Source: Piscicola geometra
Lineage: Eukaryota > Annelida > Clitellata > Hirudinida > Piscicolidae
Direction: 5' to 3'
DNA: 64,000 nucleotides
Assembly: GCA_943735955.1 (NCBI GenBank)
Contig: OX030956.1
Span: 235,001 to 299,000 of the forward strand
Positions 12,501-23,899 of the stretch are shown here, piece by piece; positions within the stretch are counted from its first letter, which is position 1; each line of letters begins with the position of its first letter. Both the position numbers and the translations under genes were made by a program. The notes beneath the pieces are model-generated. The model was not told the origin of the DNA. It worked only from the letters and a program-made list of their open reading frames with translations, and did no database searches.

Positions 12501-14248
12501 GAAGGAGGGGGTGTTCAGGGTGACGGGGGAGGAGTGGCTGGTGAAGAAGACGGGCGCGTACTTGCCTGACGCGTATGAAGAGGTGGTCACCATTGTGGAT
12601 GCCTATGTCCTCAACGATAAGGTGTGTCTGTGCTTGTGCGAGGAGGGGGGTGGTTGTGGGAGGAGGGGGTGGTTTGGGGGTGGTTGTGGGAGGAGGGGGT
12701 GGTTTGGGGGTGGTTGTGGGAGGGGGGGGGTGGTTTGGGGGTGGTTTGGGGGTGGTTGTGGGAGGGGGGGGGGGTGGTTTGGGGGTGGTTTGGGGGTGGT
12801 TGTGGGAGGAAGGGGGGGGTTTGGGATAGGGGGTGGGAGAGCGAGAGAAGTTATAAGGTTTGGGTGGTTGTGGAAGCAGGGGACTGAGAGAAGGTTTGTG
12901 AAGGTTTGGGTGAGGGGTGAGGGAGAGGAAGTCCTATGAAGGTTTGGGTGAGGGGTGAGGGAGAGGAAGTCCTATGAAGGTTTGGGTGAGGGGTGAGGGA
13001 GAGGAAGTCCTATGAAGGTTTGGGTGAGGGGTGAGGGAGAGGAAGTCCTATGAAGGTTCGGGTGAGGGGTGAGGGAGAGGAAGTCCTATGAAGGTTCGGG
13101 TAGCTGGCAGGAGAAAATACGATGGTCATTTGGTGGGCGATTAAGGTGATTAGGATGACACGTAAGCTAGAATAGGGTCGGACATATAAATACAAAATTT
13201 TATATAGTTATTTATATTTACCATAAAAACCAAAATCATCATCATTATCACCACCAATGACGTCACCACGTCGGCAGAGGGCGTTGCACGTGAGGGCCTT
13301 GCAGACGTTCACAGACGACTTCGGGGAGTTGAGGAAGAACGGAGAGGAGTGGCTGATCAAGGCCACCGACACTGAGTCACACATCCCTAACGTCTATGAG
13401 GAGGTGCTTTGGATTGGTGGATTGGTGGATTGGATCGTGGATGGGTTGGTGGATGGGTTGGAATAGAGGTTAGATGGATGGATGGGAGGGTAGATGGATG
13501 GATGCATAGCAAGATGGATTGGTTGGTGCATTGGTTGATGAATTGGTTAGTTGATGCATGGATTGGTGCATGGTTAAATGACACATTGATCAAGAAAGCC
13601 TCATTCTCATGCACGACTCTCATTGGTTGAATCTCTTTCCAACCTCCCACTTGAACCAACCATTACAACCAACCATGAACCAACCATGAACCAACCATGA
13701 ACCAACCATGAACCAACCATGAACCAACCATGAACCAACCATGAACCAACCATGAACCAACCATAAACCAACCATGAACCAACCATGAACCAACAATGAA
13801 CCAACCATGAACCAACCTTCAAGCAACCATTACAACCAACCATGAACCAACCTTCAAGCAACCATTACATCCAACCATGAACCAACCTTCAACCATTACA
13901 AGCAACCATGAACCAACCATGAACCAACCATGAACCAACCATTACAACCAACCATGAGCCAACCACTACAAGCAACCATGAACCAACCTTCAACCAACCA
14001 TGATCCAACCATGAACCAACCATTACAACCAACCTTCAAGCAACCACTACAAGCAACCCTTTCCAAATCCTCCTGCCACAAAGGTGGTGGGTCTGGTGAA
14101 GATCACCACGCTGACGAACCGCCAGTACTGCGTCATCCTCGACCCCGTCGACGAGAAGGGAGTGCCCCAGTTGGGCCGGAAGAGGCTCGTCAAGGGGGAA
14201 AAGTCTTTCTTCTTGCAGCCAGGTTCAATAATGATGATGATGATAATA

Positions 14249-14286
<38 letters not shown>

Positions 14287-17200
14287 AATAATAATAATAC
14301 ATGTTTGTGTTTCCTTCATGTGGTGTTTTAAAGCGTGGTGTTATCATTGTCAGCTTTTCTACACTGAAAGTATAAAATTATTTACAATTTAAAAAATCTC
14401 CAACTTGCGTGCAGGCGAGAGGCTGGAGAAGGGCATTCAGAACGTCTACGTGCTGGGAGAAGACGAGGGACTCATACTGAGAGCCATCGAGTCCTTTGTC
14501 GAAACGGTCTTCATCCCATCTCATCCCATTATATCCCATCTCATCCCATTATATCCCATCTCATCCCATCATGTCCCATCTCATCCCATCTCATCCCATT
14601 ATATCCCATCATGTCCCATCTCATCCCATCTCATCCCATTATATCCCATCTCACCCCATTATATCCCATCTCATCCCATTATATCCCATCTCATCCCATT
14701 ATATCCTATCTCATCCCATCTCATCCCATCTCATCCCATTATATCCCATCTCATCCCATTATATCCCATTATATCCCATCTCATCCCATTATATCCCATC
14801 TCATCCCATCTCATCCCATCATGTCCTATCTCATCCCATCTCATCCCATCTCATCCCATTATATCCCATCTCATCCCATCTCATCCCATTATATCCCATC
14901 TCATCCCATTATATCCCATCTCATCCCATTATATCCCATCTCATCCCATCTCATCCCATCATGTCCTATCTCATCCCATCTCATCCCATTATATCCCATC
15001 TCATCCCATTATATCCTATCTCATCCCATCTCATCCCATTATATCCCATCTCATCCCATTATATCCCATCTCATCCCATTATATCCCATCTCATCCCATT
15101 ATATCCCATCTCATCCCATTATATCCCATCTCATCCCATTATATCCCATCTCATCCCATTATATCCCATCTCATCCCATTATATCCCATCTCACCCCATT
15201 ATATCCCATCTCATCCCATTATATCCCATCTCATCCCATTATATCCCATCTCATCCCATCTCATCCCATCTCATCCCATTATATCCCATTATATCCCATC
15301 TCATCCCATCTCATCCCATTATATCCCATTATATCCCATCTCATCCCATCTCATCCCATTATATCCCATCTCATCCCATCTCATCCCATTATATCCCATC
15401 TCATCCCATTATATCCCATCTCATCCCATTATATCCCATTATATCCCATCTCATCCCATTATATCCCATCTCATCCCATCTCATCCCATCATGTCCTATC
15501 TCATCCCATCTCATCCCATCTCATCCCATTATATCCCATCTCATCCCATCTCATCCCATCTCATCCCATTATATCCCATCTCATCCCATTATATCCCATC
15601 TCATCCCATTATATCCCATCTCATCCCATCTCATCCCATCATGTCCTATCTCATCCCATCTCATCCCATTATATCCCATCTCATCCCATTATATCCCATC
15701 TCATCCCATTATATCCCATCTCATCCCATTATATCCCATCTCATCCCATTATATCCCATCTCATCCCATTATATCCCATCTCATCCCATTAAATCCCATC
15801 TCATCCCATCTCATCCCATTATATCCCATCTCATCCCATTATATCCCATCTCATCCCATTATATCCCATCTCATCCCATCTCATCCCATTATATCCCATC
15901 TCATCCCATCTCATCCCATTATATCCCATCTCATCCCATTATATCCCATCTCATCCCATCTCATCCCATTATATCCCATCTCATCCCATTATATCCCATT
16001 ATATCCCATCTCATCCCATCTCATCCCATTATATTCCATCTCATCCCATTATATCCCATCTCATCCCATCTCATCCCATTATATCCCATCTCATCTCATT
16101 ATATCCCATCTCATCTCATTATATCCCATCTCATCCCATTATATTCCATCTCATCCCATTATATCCCATCTCATCCCATTATATCCCATCTCATCCCATT
16201 ATATCCCATCTCATCCCATTATATTCCATCTCATCCCATCTCATCCCATTATATCCCATCTCATCCCATTATATCCCATCTCATCCCATCTCATCCCATT
16301 ATATCCCATCTCATCCCATTATATCCCATCTCATCCCATCTCATCCCATTATATCCCATCTCATCCCATTATATCCCATCTCATCCCATTATATCCCATC
16401 TCATCCCATTATATCCCATCTCATCCCATTATATCCCATTATATCCCATCTCATCCCATTATATCCCATCTCATCCCATTATATCCCATCCCATCCCATT
16501 ATATCCTATCTAATCCCATTATATCCCATTATATCCCATCTCATCCCATTATATCCCATCTCATCCCATTATATCCCATCTAATCCCATTATATTTTAAA
16601 CTATATATTGAAGGTATTATAACAATGTATTCCTTCTTAATTCATTAAGACTTAAATCCTAATTAATTATCAAAATATCGATTAAAAACTTGTTTAATTA
16701 TCACAATTATTAAACTTCTCAAGACTCAAAACCAAATTAAATTATGCACAAACATCAATCAATCAAAACGCCTGTTTGATCCCACCACCACGACGACGAC
16801 AACTAATCGCCAACAGGACAGCCTGGGCACGAAGCAGCGAAACCCCGGGGACCGGTGGATGATCAGGGGTCCAGTGGAGATCATCCCGCCTGTGCAGGTC
16901 GAGGTGGTCACCAGGCGGGAGGCGATGCCTCTCGATGAAAATGAGGGCATCTATGTCAGGAATGTCAAGAATGGAAAGGTGCCTCTTGAAACATCTCTCC
17001 GATAAACATCATCGCCCATTCATCCACCCACTCGTCCCCCAGTCACCACTCTTATTCTTTGAAATTTCTCAACCACCCAGCCAATCTACCCACCCACCCA
17101 TCCATCCAGGTGCGAGCGGTGATTGGCGAGACTTACATGCTGAACCAAGATGAGGAACTGTTCGAGAAGATCCTGCCACCGGCCGTTGAGACCCTCCTCT

Positions 17201-19972
17201 CGATGGAAAAAGATCCGCTGGCAGATAGGGGTGATATATCCCTGGAGATGAAGAAGCCAAGGGATAAGTACAAGGTGGGTGGAGGGAAGGAATGGTTGGA
17301 GTGGTGTTAGAGGGGTGGAGTGAGGGGGTGTTGAGGAATGGAATGAAAGATGGAGTGAGTGATGGAGTGAAGAATGGAGTGAGTGATGAAGTGAAGGATG
17401 GAGTGAGTGATGAAGTGAAGGATGGAGTGAGTGATGAAGTGAGCCGTCACTAATGCAGGTGATCACCTTCCGAGTGCCTCACAACGCTGCAGTCCAGATC
17501 TACGACTACAAGGAGAAGAAGGCCAGGTGGCATGATTATTTATAATTATTTATCATTTATTAACTTTGATGTTAGCAAAGCCCATTAGAAATAGATTAAC
17601 CTTTTCAAGTCATTACTCCATGAATTTTCTATACCCCTAGCGAACAATAAATAAAAACAAAAGATTCTATCAGGTCATTATTTAATCGTCCCCTTCCAAA
17701 CGACCACAGAGTTCTCTTCGGACCTGACCTGGTGATGCTCGGTCCGGACGAACAATTCACGCAGTTGAGTCTCTCGGGAGGCAAGCCGAAGAAGCAGAAC
17801 GTCATCCGAACCATCTGCCTCCTGCTGGGACCTGACTTCATGACCGACGTCATCGTCGTTGAGACTGCAGACCACGCCAGACTGAAGCTGCAGTTGTCCT
17901 ATAACTGGTTCGTTTTGCATGGGGTGGGATTGGTTGTGAGTGTGCAATGCAATACAACGACGAATATTATCCCCCTCACGACCTGACGTCTGTCGCAATC
18001 ATTTACATTTACCTTTTATATTTCATGCTGTAACAAAATTTCATTACATTGATCGGATCCTCTCCTTCAACTCACCTCAACTGCCCGCCATCTCTCTCAC
18101 CCTCCTCCACAGGTACTTCGACCTGAAGAGTCGCAACGAGGTGGATGCAGCGAATCTCTTCAGCGTGCCTGACTTCGTGGGAGACGCTTGCAAGGCCATA
18201 GCCTCTCGCATCAGGGGCTATGTCGCTGGCGTGCAGTTCGATGACTTCCACAAGGTTTGGAGATGTGTGCAGTGTGGGTGTGCGTTGTGTCCGTGGTGTT
18301 GCTACGTGTTAGTGGATGCTCTTAGTGCTACTAATAGTATTGCTGCTATCCATGATGGTGGCTTATAGAAGGATGAGGCGTTGGTGCTGTTGTGAGTGGG
18401 AAAGTGCTAGGAGATGAGCGGTTTATCATCGGTCAAACTGCAATTATCGTCGATCAAAATCATCATTTCACCCATCAGCATCCCACTCAATCGCCATCCA
18501 GAACTCCTCCAAGATCATCAGAACTTCCACCTTCGGCACCAACGAAGAAGGTCGAGGCATGCTTAAAGATACGAACAGTTTCAAACTATTAATAAAACAA
18601 TAATATTTTCAAGTAAACGTTACAAATATAAGGATTTTTACATCTTCTAAATTTTCAACATTTACTAATAAATCTTTCAAAAGGCATTCTCGATAAGTTA
18701 TTTCAACCCTCCCACACAGGCAAGGTCCGAGAGACGTTTGTCTTTCCGCAGAACGGCTTGACGATCACCTCGATCGACATTCAGTCTGTCGAGCCCGTTG
18801 ACCAGCGGACGAAGGACGCCCTGCAGAAGTCTGTGCAGCTAGCCATCGAGATCACCACCAACTCCCAGGAAGCGGCTGCCAGGTGGGTTTGACAGGGTGT
18901 TTCGTGATCTACCTCGATGGATTATCAACAAGCATCGAGGGAGACCGCCAATCACTCGCTCATCGACAGACACGAGGCAGACCGTCTGGAGCAGGAGGCG
19001 AGGGGCAAGCTGGAGCGACAGAAGATCAAGGATGAGGCGGAGGCGGAGAAGGCGAGGAAGGATCTCCTCGAGTTGCAGGCGTTCTCGGCAGCGGTTGAGA
19101 GCACAGGTAGGTGCTTGCTACTCAGTCTTTAGTCAGAATATGTCCTGCTCTTAACTTTCGATTGCATCACCAAGTCACGAATCTTGCGCAGGCCAGGCGA
19201 AGGCAGAGGCTCAGAGCAGGGCGTGGACAGCGAAGATCGAAGCTGAGTCTGCAGTCGAACAAGCCGAACTCAAGTCGAAAGCCACCAACATCGAATGGGT
19301 GAGTTGCAAGTGCTGAATGCATCAGTGACTTCGAAGCCGCTTGCGCTGTGAAAGTGGTCAACAAGATTGATGTATCCTGGGAAAGCTTTTTGAGCTCAGT
19401 GATCAGTAGCTTCCCAACCGCTCAACCAACCCATCCATCACTCCATCACCGCAACGCAGGAGGGGGAGAAGAGCAGGCTGGATGACGCGAGAGAGTCGGA
19501 GCTGAGGTTCAAGAAGGACACGAACGACATCGAGACTGCCCGGATGAGGGAGATGGCAGAGATCGAGACTTCGAAGTTCAAGCAGATGGTGGATGCCATC
19601 GGAGCGAACACACTGCTCGCCATGGCCACTGCAGGACCCGACCTCCAGGTGCGTTGTTGCGCTTATGGCTTGTAGATGTGGCGCTTGTGCTTTTAAAGCT
19701 GATAAACTGCAAGCACCACCACAACCACTGTTGCAACCACGACCACTGTTGCAACCACCACAACCACTGTTGCAACCACCACAACCTCATCCCCTTCCCA
19801 GGTGAAACTGCTGCAAGCGTTGGGTCTCAAGTCGACGCTGATCACCGACGGAAACACTCCCATCAACCTCTTCTCTGCCGCCAGTGGCTTTGTGTCTGGA
19901 GGCATCATGCCAGCCTTCCAGACCAAGAGGAAGACTAGACATGATGATGAGGAGGAGGAGGAGGATGCTTGA
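6569..19972 (+). CDS. MVP: Major vault protein (MVP), shell of the vault ribonucleoprotein
   Basis: Seventy-eight copies form the barrel of the cytoplasmic vault particle. Nineteen coding exons: 6569-6705, 6919-7132, 8045-8150, 11997-12106, 12505-12621, 13278-13403, 14084-14222, 14415-14506, 16817-16978, 17110-17274, 17459-17526, 17710-17907, 18113-18254, 18502-18550, 18720-18882, 18940-19106, 19192-19298, 19460-19648, 19802-19972. They join in phase to 2,622 nt (873 residues; human about 893). MVP repeats span about residues 10-500 ([41 protein letters not shown]). The SPFH-like shoulder runs to about 635 ([14 protein letters not shown]). The coiled-coil cap helix ([14 protein letters not shown]) and cap ring ([15 protein letters not shown]) follow, then a short acidic tail. 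The start is the ATG giving MSQRQSSND before the conserved IRVPPYYY. An in-frame ATG lies at 6518 upstream of a possible acceptor. The acceptor at 18939 is weak but keeps phase and family sequence. Confidence 0.97.
7226..7856 (+). repeat. AT-rich minisatellite in MVP intron 2
   Basis: Imperfect tandem copies of a roughly 26-bp unit built on TTTTTCTTAATTAAAAAATTA, drifting to TTTATTTTTCAAAATTAAAA toward the right. Downstream, to the acceptor at 8044, there are five C-rich copies of a CCCATCATCCACCC-type unit. Confidence 0.8.
7920..8040 (+). repeat. Short C-rich minisatellite before MVP exon 3
   Basis: Four to five copies of CCCCATCATCCACCCCTCGACCC-like sequence (about 28 bp) run directly up to the CAACAG acceptor of the exon at 8045 and provide its pyrimidine tract. 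Confidence 0.65.
8403..8470 (+). repeat. Dispersed repeat copy 1, spacer inside the 15-bp satellite
   Basis: Begins CTGGTCTTGAAGCCCGTCC, contains GGGTTTACGCCACGTTAAT and ATATTCGTCGTTG, and ends in (TATTG)n. Identical spacers lie at 9422 and 10561, and related sequence occurs outside the array near 38895 (+), 59888 (-) and 17944 (-). Confidence 0.85.
9422..9489 (+). repeat. Dispersed repeat copy 2, spacer inside the 15-bp satellite
   Basis: Same sequence as the spacer at 8403, again followed by TATATAACTTATTAC units. Identity between copies points to recent block duplication of array plus spacer. Confidence 0.85.
10561..10628 (+). repeat. Dispersed repeat copy 3, spacer inside the 15-bp satellite
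   Basis: Third identical spacer. The array after it decays at its right end (CCTATTAC units, then unique AT-rich DNA from about 11290). Confidence 0.85.
11475..11994 (+). repeat. C-rich (CCCACCCA/CCAA)n array running into the MVP exon 4 acceptor
   Basis: About 0.5 kb of CCCACCCACTCA- and CCCACCCACCAA-type tandem units with almost no G on the + strand, ending at the ACGCAG acceptor (exon from 11997). The array is the polypyrimidine tract. High-Pro or Trp/Gly frames here are artefacts. Confidence 0.85.
12640..12835 (+). repeat. G-rich minisatellite after MVP exon 5 donor
   Basis: Tandem GGGGGTGGTTTGG and GTTGTGGGAGGA units start about 20 bp after the donor at 12622. Many runs of four or more G lie on the sense strand, so the intron RNA could form G-quadruplexes. 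Confidence 0.8.
12886..13097 (+). repeat. 38-bp minisatellite, five copies
   Basis: Near-identical tandem copies of a 38-bp unit containing GGAAGTCCTATGAAGG and TTTGGGTGAGGGGTGAGG in the same MVP intron as the G-rich array. Confidence 0.8.
13410..13600 (+). repeat. Degenerate GGATTGGTGGAT / GGATGGATG repeats
   Basis: Short irregular tandem GATTGG/GATGG units follow the donor of the MVP exon ending at 13403. Confidence 0.55.
13655..14060 (+). repeat. 11-bp minisatellite (AACCAACCATG)n in MVP intron
   Basis: About 400 bp of AACCAACCATG and variants (AACCTTCAAGC, ATTACAACC) leading into the acceptor of the exon at 14084. The same intron therefore changes from G-rich repeats at its 5' side to C-rich repeats at its 3' side. 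Confidence 0.85.
14231..14300 (+). repeat. (ATG/ATA)n microsatellite
   Basis: Trinucleotide run starting about 8 bp after the MVP donor at 14223. Confidence 0.75.
14512..16594 (+). repeat. 2.1-kb minisatellite of mixed 10-bp units, MVP intron 8
   Basis: The array is a string of two interchangeable 10-mers, CCCATCTCAT and CCCATTATAT, with rare CCCATCATGT and CCTATCTCAT, beginning about 6 bp after the donor at 14507. The order of the two units is aperiodic over short range but shows repeated longer blocks. The long open frames ([10 protein letters not shown] type) are artefacts of a 30-bp common period. Confidence 0.95.
17325..17448 (+). repeat. GATGGAGTGAGTGATGAAGTGAAG minisatellite (24-bp class)
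   Basis: About five imperfect 24-bp copies between MVP exons ending 17274 and starting 17459, running to within about 10 bp of the acceptor. Confidence 0.7.
17944..17970 (-). repeat. Fragment of the dispersed repeat in MVP intron
   Basis: The reverse complement reads ATAATATTCGTCGTTGTATTG, the 3' segment of the element found in the 15-bp satellite. Only the end with the TATTG tail is present. Confidence 0.5.
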
Positions 19973-22900
19973 GGAGGTTGAGGAGAAGGAAGAGGGTTAG
20001 GGAGGATTGGAGAGGGTTGAAGAAATGTTCCAGACACTTTATAGAGCTTAATAGAGGTGTGCTACTTATGCTGGTGTAACGGATCTCAACCAATTGCTTT
20101 AAAGCTTCTTCCACTCTCAGATTAGTTTCTTGTTACTTCCTTGCGACATCATCATGTTCGCAATCGTCGTGTTTCCGAACTAAGAAGTCAGTCATTTGAT
20201 CAATGTTGCCTATGCACCATTTGGTCATCGACTTGTGAATAGTGGTCACAGTATGGTGAGTCGTTATGAAACCCTTGAACAAAACAGGTCTTCAAGCTTT
20301 ACTAAGGAATCTTTCCAATCCCCATTTCATTAGCGTCATCTTATTAACTCGCTCTGTCAAAGAATTTTGAGTTTTTGCAGAAGGTCCTAAAAAATATTTG
20401 TGATGATTTGTTGCGATAAAAACATTTTTAAGTTTCTAAAAAAAGGAATGTTATTTTTAAAATAAATCCAACTAGGATGAGACTTGAATGAAGCTAATTT
20501 ATGGATTTTTGAACGCTGATTTGTTGCATGTATTTTTAAGCCACTGAAACCTTTAAACCATCCCGTCTGCGGTCTACTGTATGTCTTCTTTTAGGATTCA
20601 AAGCATAAAGCTGCCATCAACTCTATGTAGTTGAATCATTTTATTTATTCTTTTTATTCGTCACAAACTACCATGTTCTCTAGAACCTTCAATATTTATC
20701 CTCCATGTTAGTAGCTGGACACTTTTCTAGAGAATTAAAAGCCATTTAATGTGTGAAAGATCTTGAAAACACGTCTTGAGCACTGCTTTTGAATGCCATA
20801 AAGAGGGAAGCAATCTGCCTGAATGCCATTAAAAGCTTAAGCACACATGTGACCAAGATGTTAAAAAGTCGAAATGGCTGTACTTTGACGGGTAAAACTG
20901 ATGGTTTAAAATAAAAAAAACAGTGATTAATAAACGATGGATTTGACTATAATGTAATATTAAAAATAATCTCTGTAAGAAACACTATTCAACCCATTAT
21001 TTCCACCTCCATCGGAACCAATTAATTCAATTGCAGCTCCCAGAATATCCCCTTTACGACACTCGAACCGCCTTTACGACCACCCACTCCAAGGCCCTTC
21101 ACAGCTTATGGCTTCTGAGAAATTGATTGATTCGTCCGAAAATAGAAAAAGAGCAAGAAAGAGTGAAAGAAAGATGCTTGGATTTTAGAGAAGTTGACGT
21201 ATTTAATGTTTTTTGTGTGAATTTTTATGTATTTTAAATGAATTATTCAGTATTATTCATTTTTTATCTAAAAAATCCATGAAATGAATAAAAATAGCTT
21301 TATTTTCTGATTAGTTTCAAGTGCAACATTTTTCATCATCAGAATTCTTAATTCATTGTGGCATATATTCTTCCGCCTGGCTTGTGCCATCATATCAGAC
21401 TTCCTATTTTTCCCAGACATTCAATTCTTTTTGAAATTCTTTTTTGTTTTTCTTCCATGTCTTCTATTTGATTTATAATTATAAAAGATTCTCCAGCCTT
21501 TCATTTATCCGTTCACCCAACCATCCATCAATGAATCTATCCTTTTCTTTTTATTCAATCCACTATAAAACTATCCCATTATCTATACTTCATAGGCTAT
21601 ACTATTGGCTATATATCCCTCCATCATCCTATCCATGCGACAATTAATTCATCCCTCCATGCATTCCTCCATTCACCATCAAATGCACTCCATGACCTTC
21701 ACATACGGTTGAAGGTTGCGGGCAGTTGAGCTATAACTCCCGTAATTGCCTTCTTCTATTCCCCGATTTGGAAGCCAGTCATGATTTCCAAGTATTGCTG
21801 TTCTGTGTCGAACACTGGACTCTCCATTTGGTGTCTTTGGAGCCTTTCATGCCTTCCTTTCCTAGAAAACCCCTTTTTAGTTTCCAATCTCCCGTCCTTC
21901 TGTCCACAAGAGACTCCCGCCATAACCAACGAATTCATTATCGCAATTCTCCTTACAACTATCGCCACCATCAAGTTATTATTCTTTTCTAGAAAATCTA
22001 AATATCATCATCATCACTCTTACCAGCGTTTTACTTATTTTTCTAAGAATTATCATTATCAGCACCTTCACTACCATCATCCCACAGTCGCCATGATGGG
22101 CAGCTTCATCACCAGCATAACCACTCCAGCAGTTAAGTGATCCAACTAATTTTGTCGTCATAAATCTCTTGAGCTTCAGGAAGACCACAATTATCCTCTT
22201 GACATCTCCTACACCATCATCATCTTCACCATCACCATCATCATCATCACCACCACTACCATTATCACCACCATCCTCACCATCATCCTCACCATCATCT
22301 TCACCACCATCCTCATCATCATCCTCACCACCATCATCATCATCATTCTCATCATCCTCACCACCATCATCATCCTCATCATCATTTTACTATCATCTTG
22401 ACCTTCATCCTCATCTCCATCCTCATTTAACCACCATGTTCAACTTCTTCATCATCATCATCACGACATCTGAATCATCCAAGCTCAAGATCAATTGTTG
22501 TTCGAGACATTGTTGAGAGTTTGCATGGGGCTTCTTACCGAAGCTTAGACTGACGAAAGACCGCTTCCCTCACTACCCTCACCATGTCAACCATCATCGT
22601 CACCGAACTTCCATAAGATCTATGCCTTCATCATCATTATCATCTTCATTATCATCATCATCTCATCATCATCATCTCATCATCTCATCATCATCATCAT
22701 CTTCATCATCATCATCATCCTCAGCACCTCCATGAACGATGCACTGAAGGCAATTAGGCGATTGAGATGGATAGCCGTTATTGGTCAATCATATTAATGA
22801 TTTTCTTGTTTTTTTAATAATGATATTTATTTTATTTTACGTTTATTTTATTTTATTTTTTAATTTCCTATTCCTACTTTGTAAAATCAGAAAATCAAAG

Positions 22901-23590
22901 AGAATTAATATTGAGCTGTAAAAAGACTCATATAAATATTAAATTTGTTCATCTTCCAATTTTCTGCATTTATATATTTTAAAAGAACTCTATAAATATA
23001 CCATCGATTTTTAAATTAAAAACAAATTTCAAGGATTTCAGGTTTCATAGACGTTGCAAAAAAGGCATAATTTATTGGATAAGAATATGATCAGTAGTTG
23101 ATATTTAGAGATCTATATATTATAAATTCATTTAAAGTTCCGCCTCGTCGCGAATTATGTAGATTTGGTTGTTATCTTTTATTTGGGACGCTCATTGAAA
23201 ATAAGAGTTTATGATTTAAATAAAGTTTTTCTTACTTTCCAGTGTCTATTTTTCTCAAAATAAAATAACTCCAAGATTATGAGATTCGGTAGCCCAAAGG
23301 GCTTATAAGTTATAATAGGCTACAAGGTAGAGGACACATTCACTTAAAAAGGTCAATCAAGGTGCTTTAGCAAACTTGATTTTCCCGTTTGGTCCTTTTG
23401 GCATATTCTCCTACGGATGTCTACAAAGGTTCACATTGGACGTGTATTTCTATGAATGTTATATAAATAATATTTTCATACTCATTGGTGTTTGTGTATA
23501 ACAAAAGGATGTAATTAATCCTTACGCAAGATAAAGTCTGTGGGGTGTAATACAGGGCGAAAGTAGGAATCTCACATTGTAATTTAATAC
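19973..23590. other. Intergenic DNA downstream of MVP, no recognised gene
   Basis: Mostly AT-rich. A possible MVP poly(A) signal AATAAA is at 20461-20466, about 490 bp after the stop. 21990-22720 is rich in (ATC/TCA)n and (TCATCACCA)n microsatellites, so the Ser/Pro frames there are not believable genes. Confidence 0.4.
22190..22735 (+). repeat. (ATC)n / (ACC)n trinucleotide microsatellite cluster
   Basis: Two blocks (about 22190-22420 and 22620-22725) of CATCAT/CACCAT repeats separated by unique sequence. Confidence 0.75.
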
Positions 23591-23592
23591 AC

Positions 23593-23892
23593 TGTCAATC
23601 AATCAATCACTAATTATTTGTATAGCGCCCTTTACTAAGTGAACAAAAGCGCTCAGCCATCACGTCTTGAACAAGTACGTCTTAGGCCTCGACGGAAAGT
23701 TATGAGTGACTTAGTTGAAGTTAGAGAAGAGTGTAAAGAATTCCATAAAAGAGGATCACAGTAAGAAAAAGGAAGGGATAGTAAAGACTTTGATTTTTTA
23801 TTGAAATATATGAGTTCAAATTTGTTCGGATTAAGTTTGAGAAACATAGATGAAGCCCGAGAGATTATAGATTGAAGACAGAGAGTGGTCAT
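23593..23892 (-). mobile_element. Truncated L2/CR1-like non-LTR retrotransposon 3' end
   Basis: The - strand frame 23892-23653 joins a reverse-transcriptase-type segment (LNPNKFELIYFN) to a typical LINE C-terminus (DPLLWNSLHSSL, then RRGL). After the stop comes AGCGCTTTTGTTC...GGGCGCTATACAAAT, a 3' UTR hairpin motif common in animal LINEs, and the element ends in GATTGATTGATTGACA, a short tandem tail. Several hundred codons between the two protein segments are missing, so this copy is 5'-truncated and internally deleted. Confidence 0.6.
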
Positions 23893-23899
23893 TTAAACG

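Noticed and set aside
14405..16583. About 700-codon frames rich in [10 protein letters not shown]
   Set aside because: Product of the 10-bp minisatellite in MVP intron 8. The real exon ends at 14506.
22169..22516. Ser/Pro-rich frame of 115 codons
   Set aside because: Trinucleotide microsatellite with no splice partner or family match.
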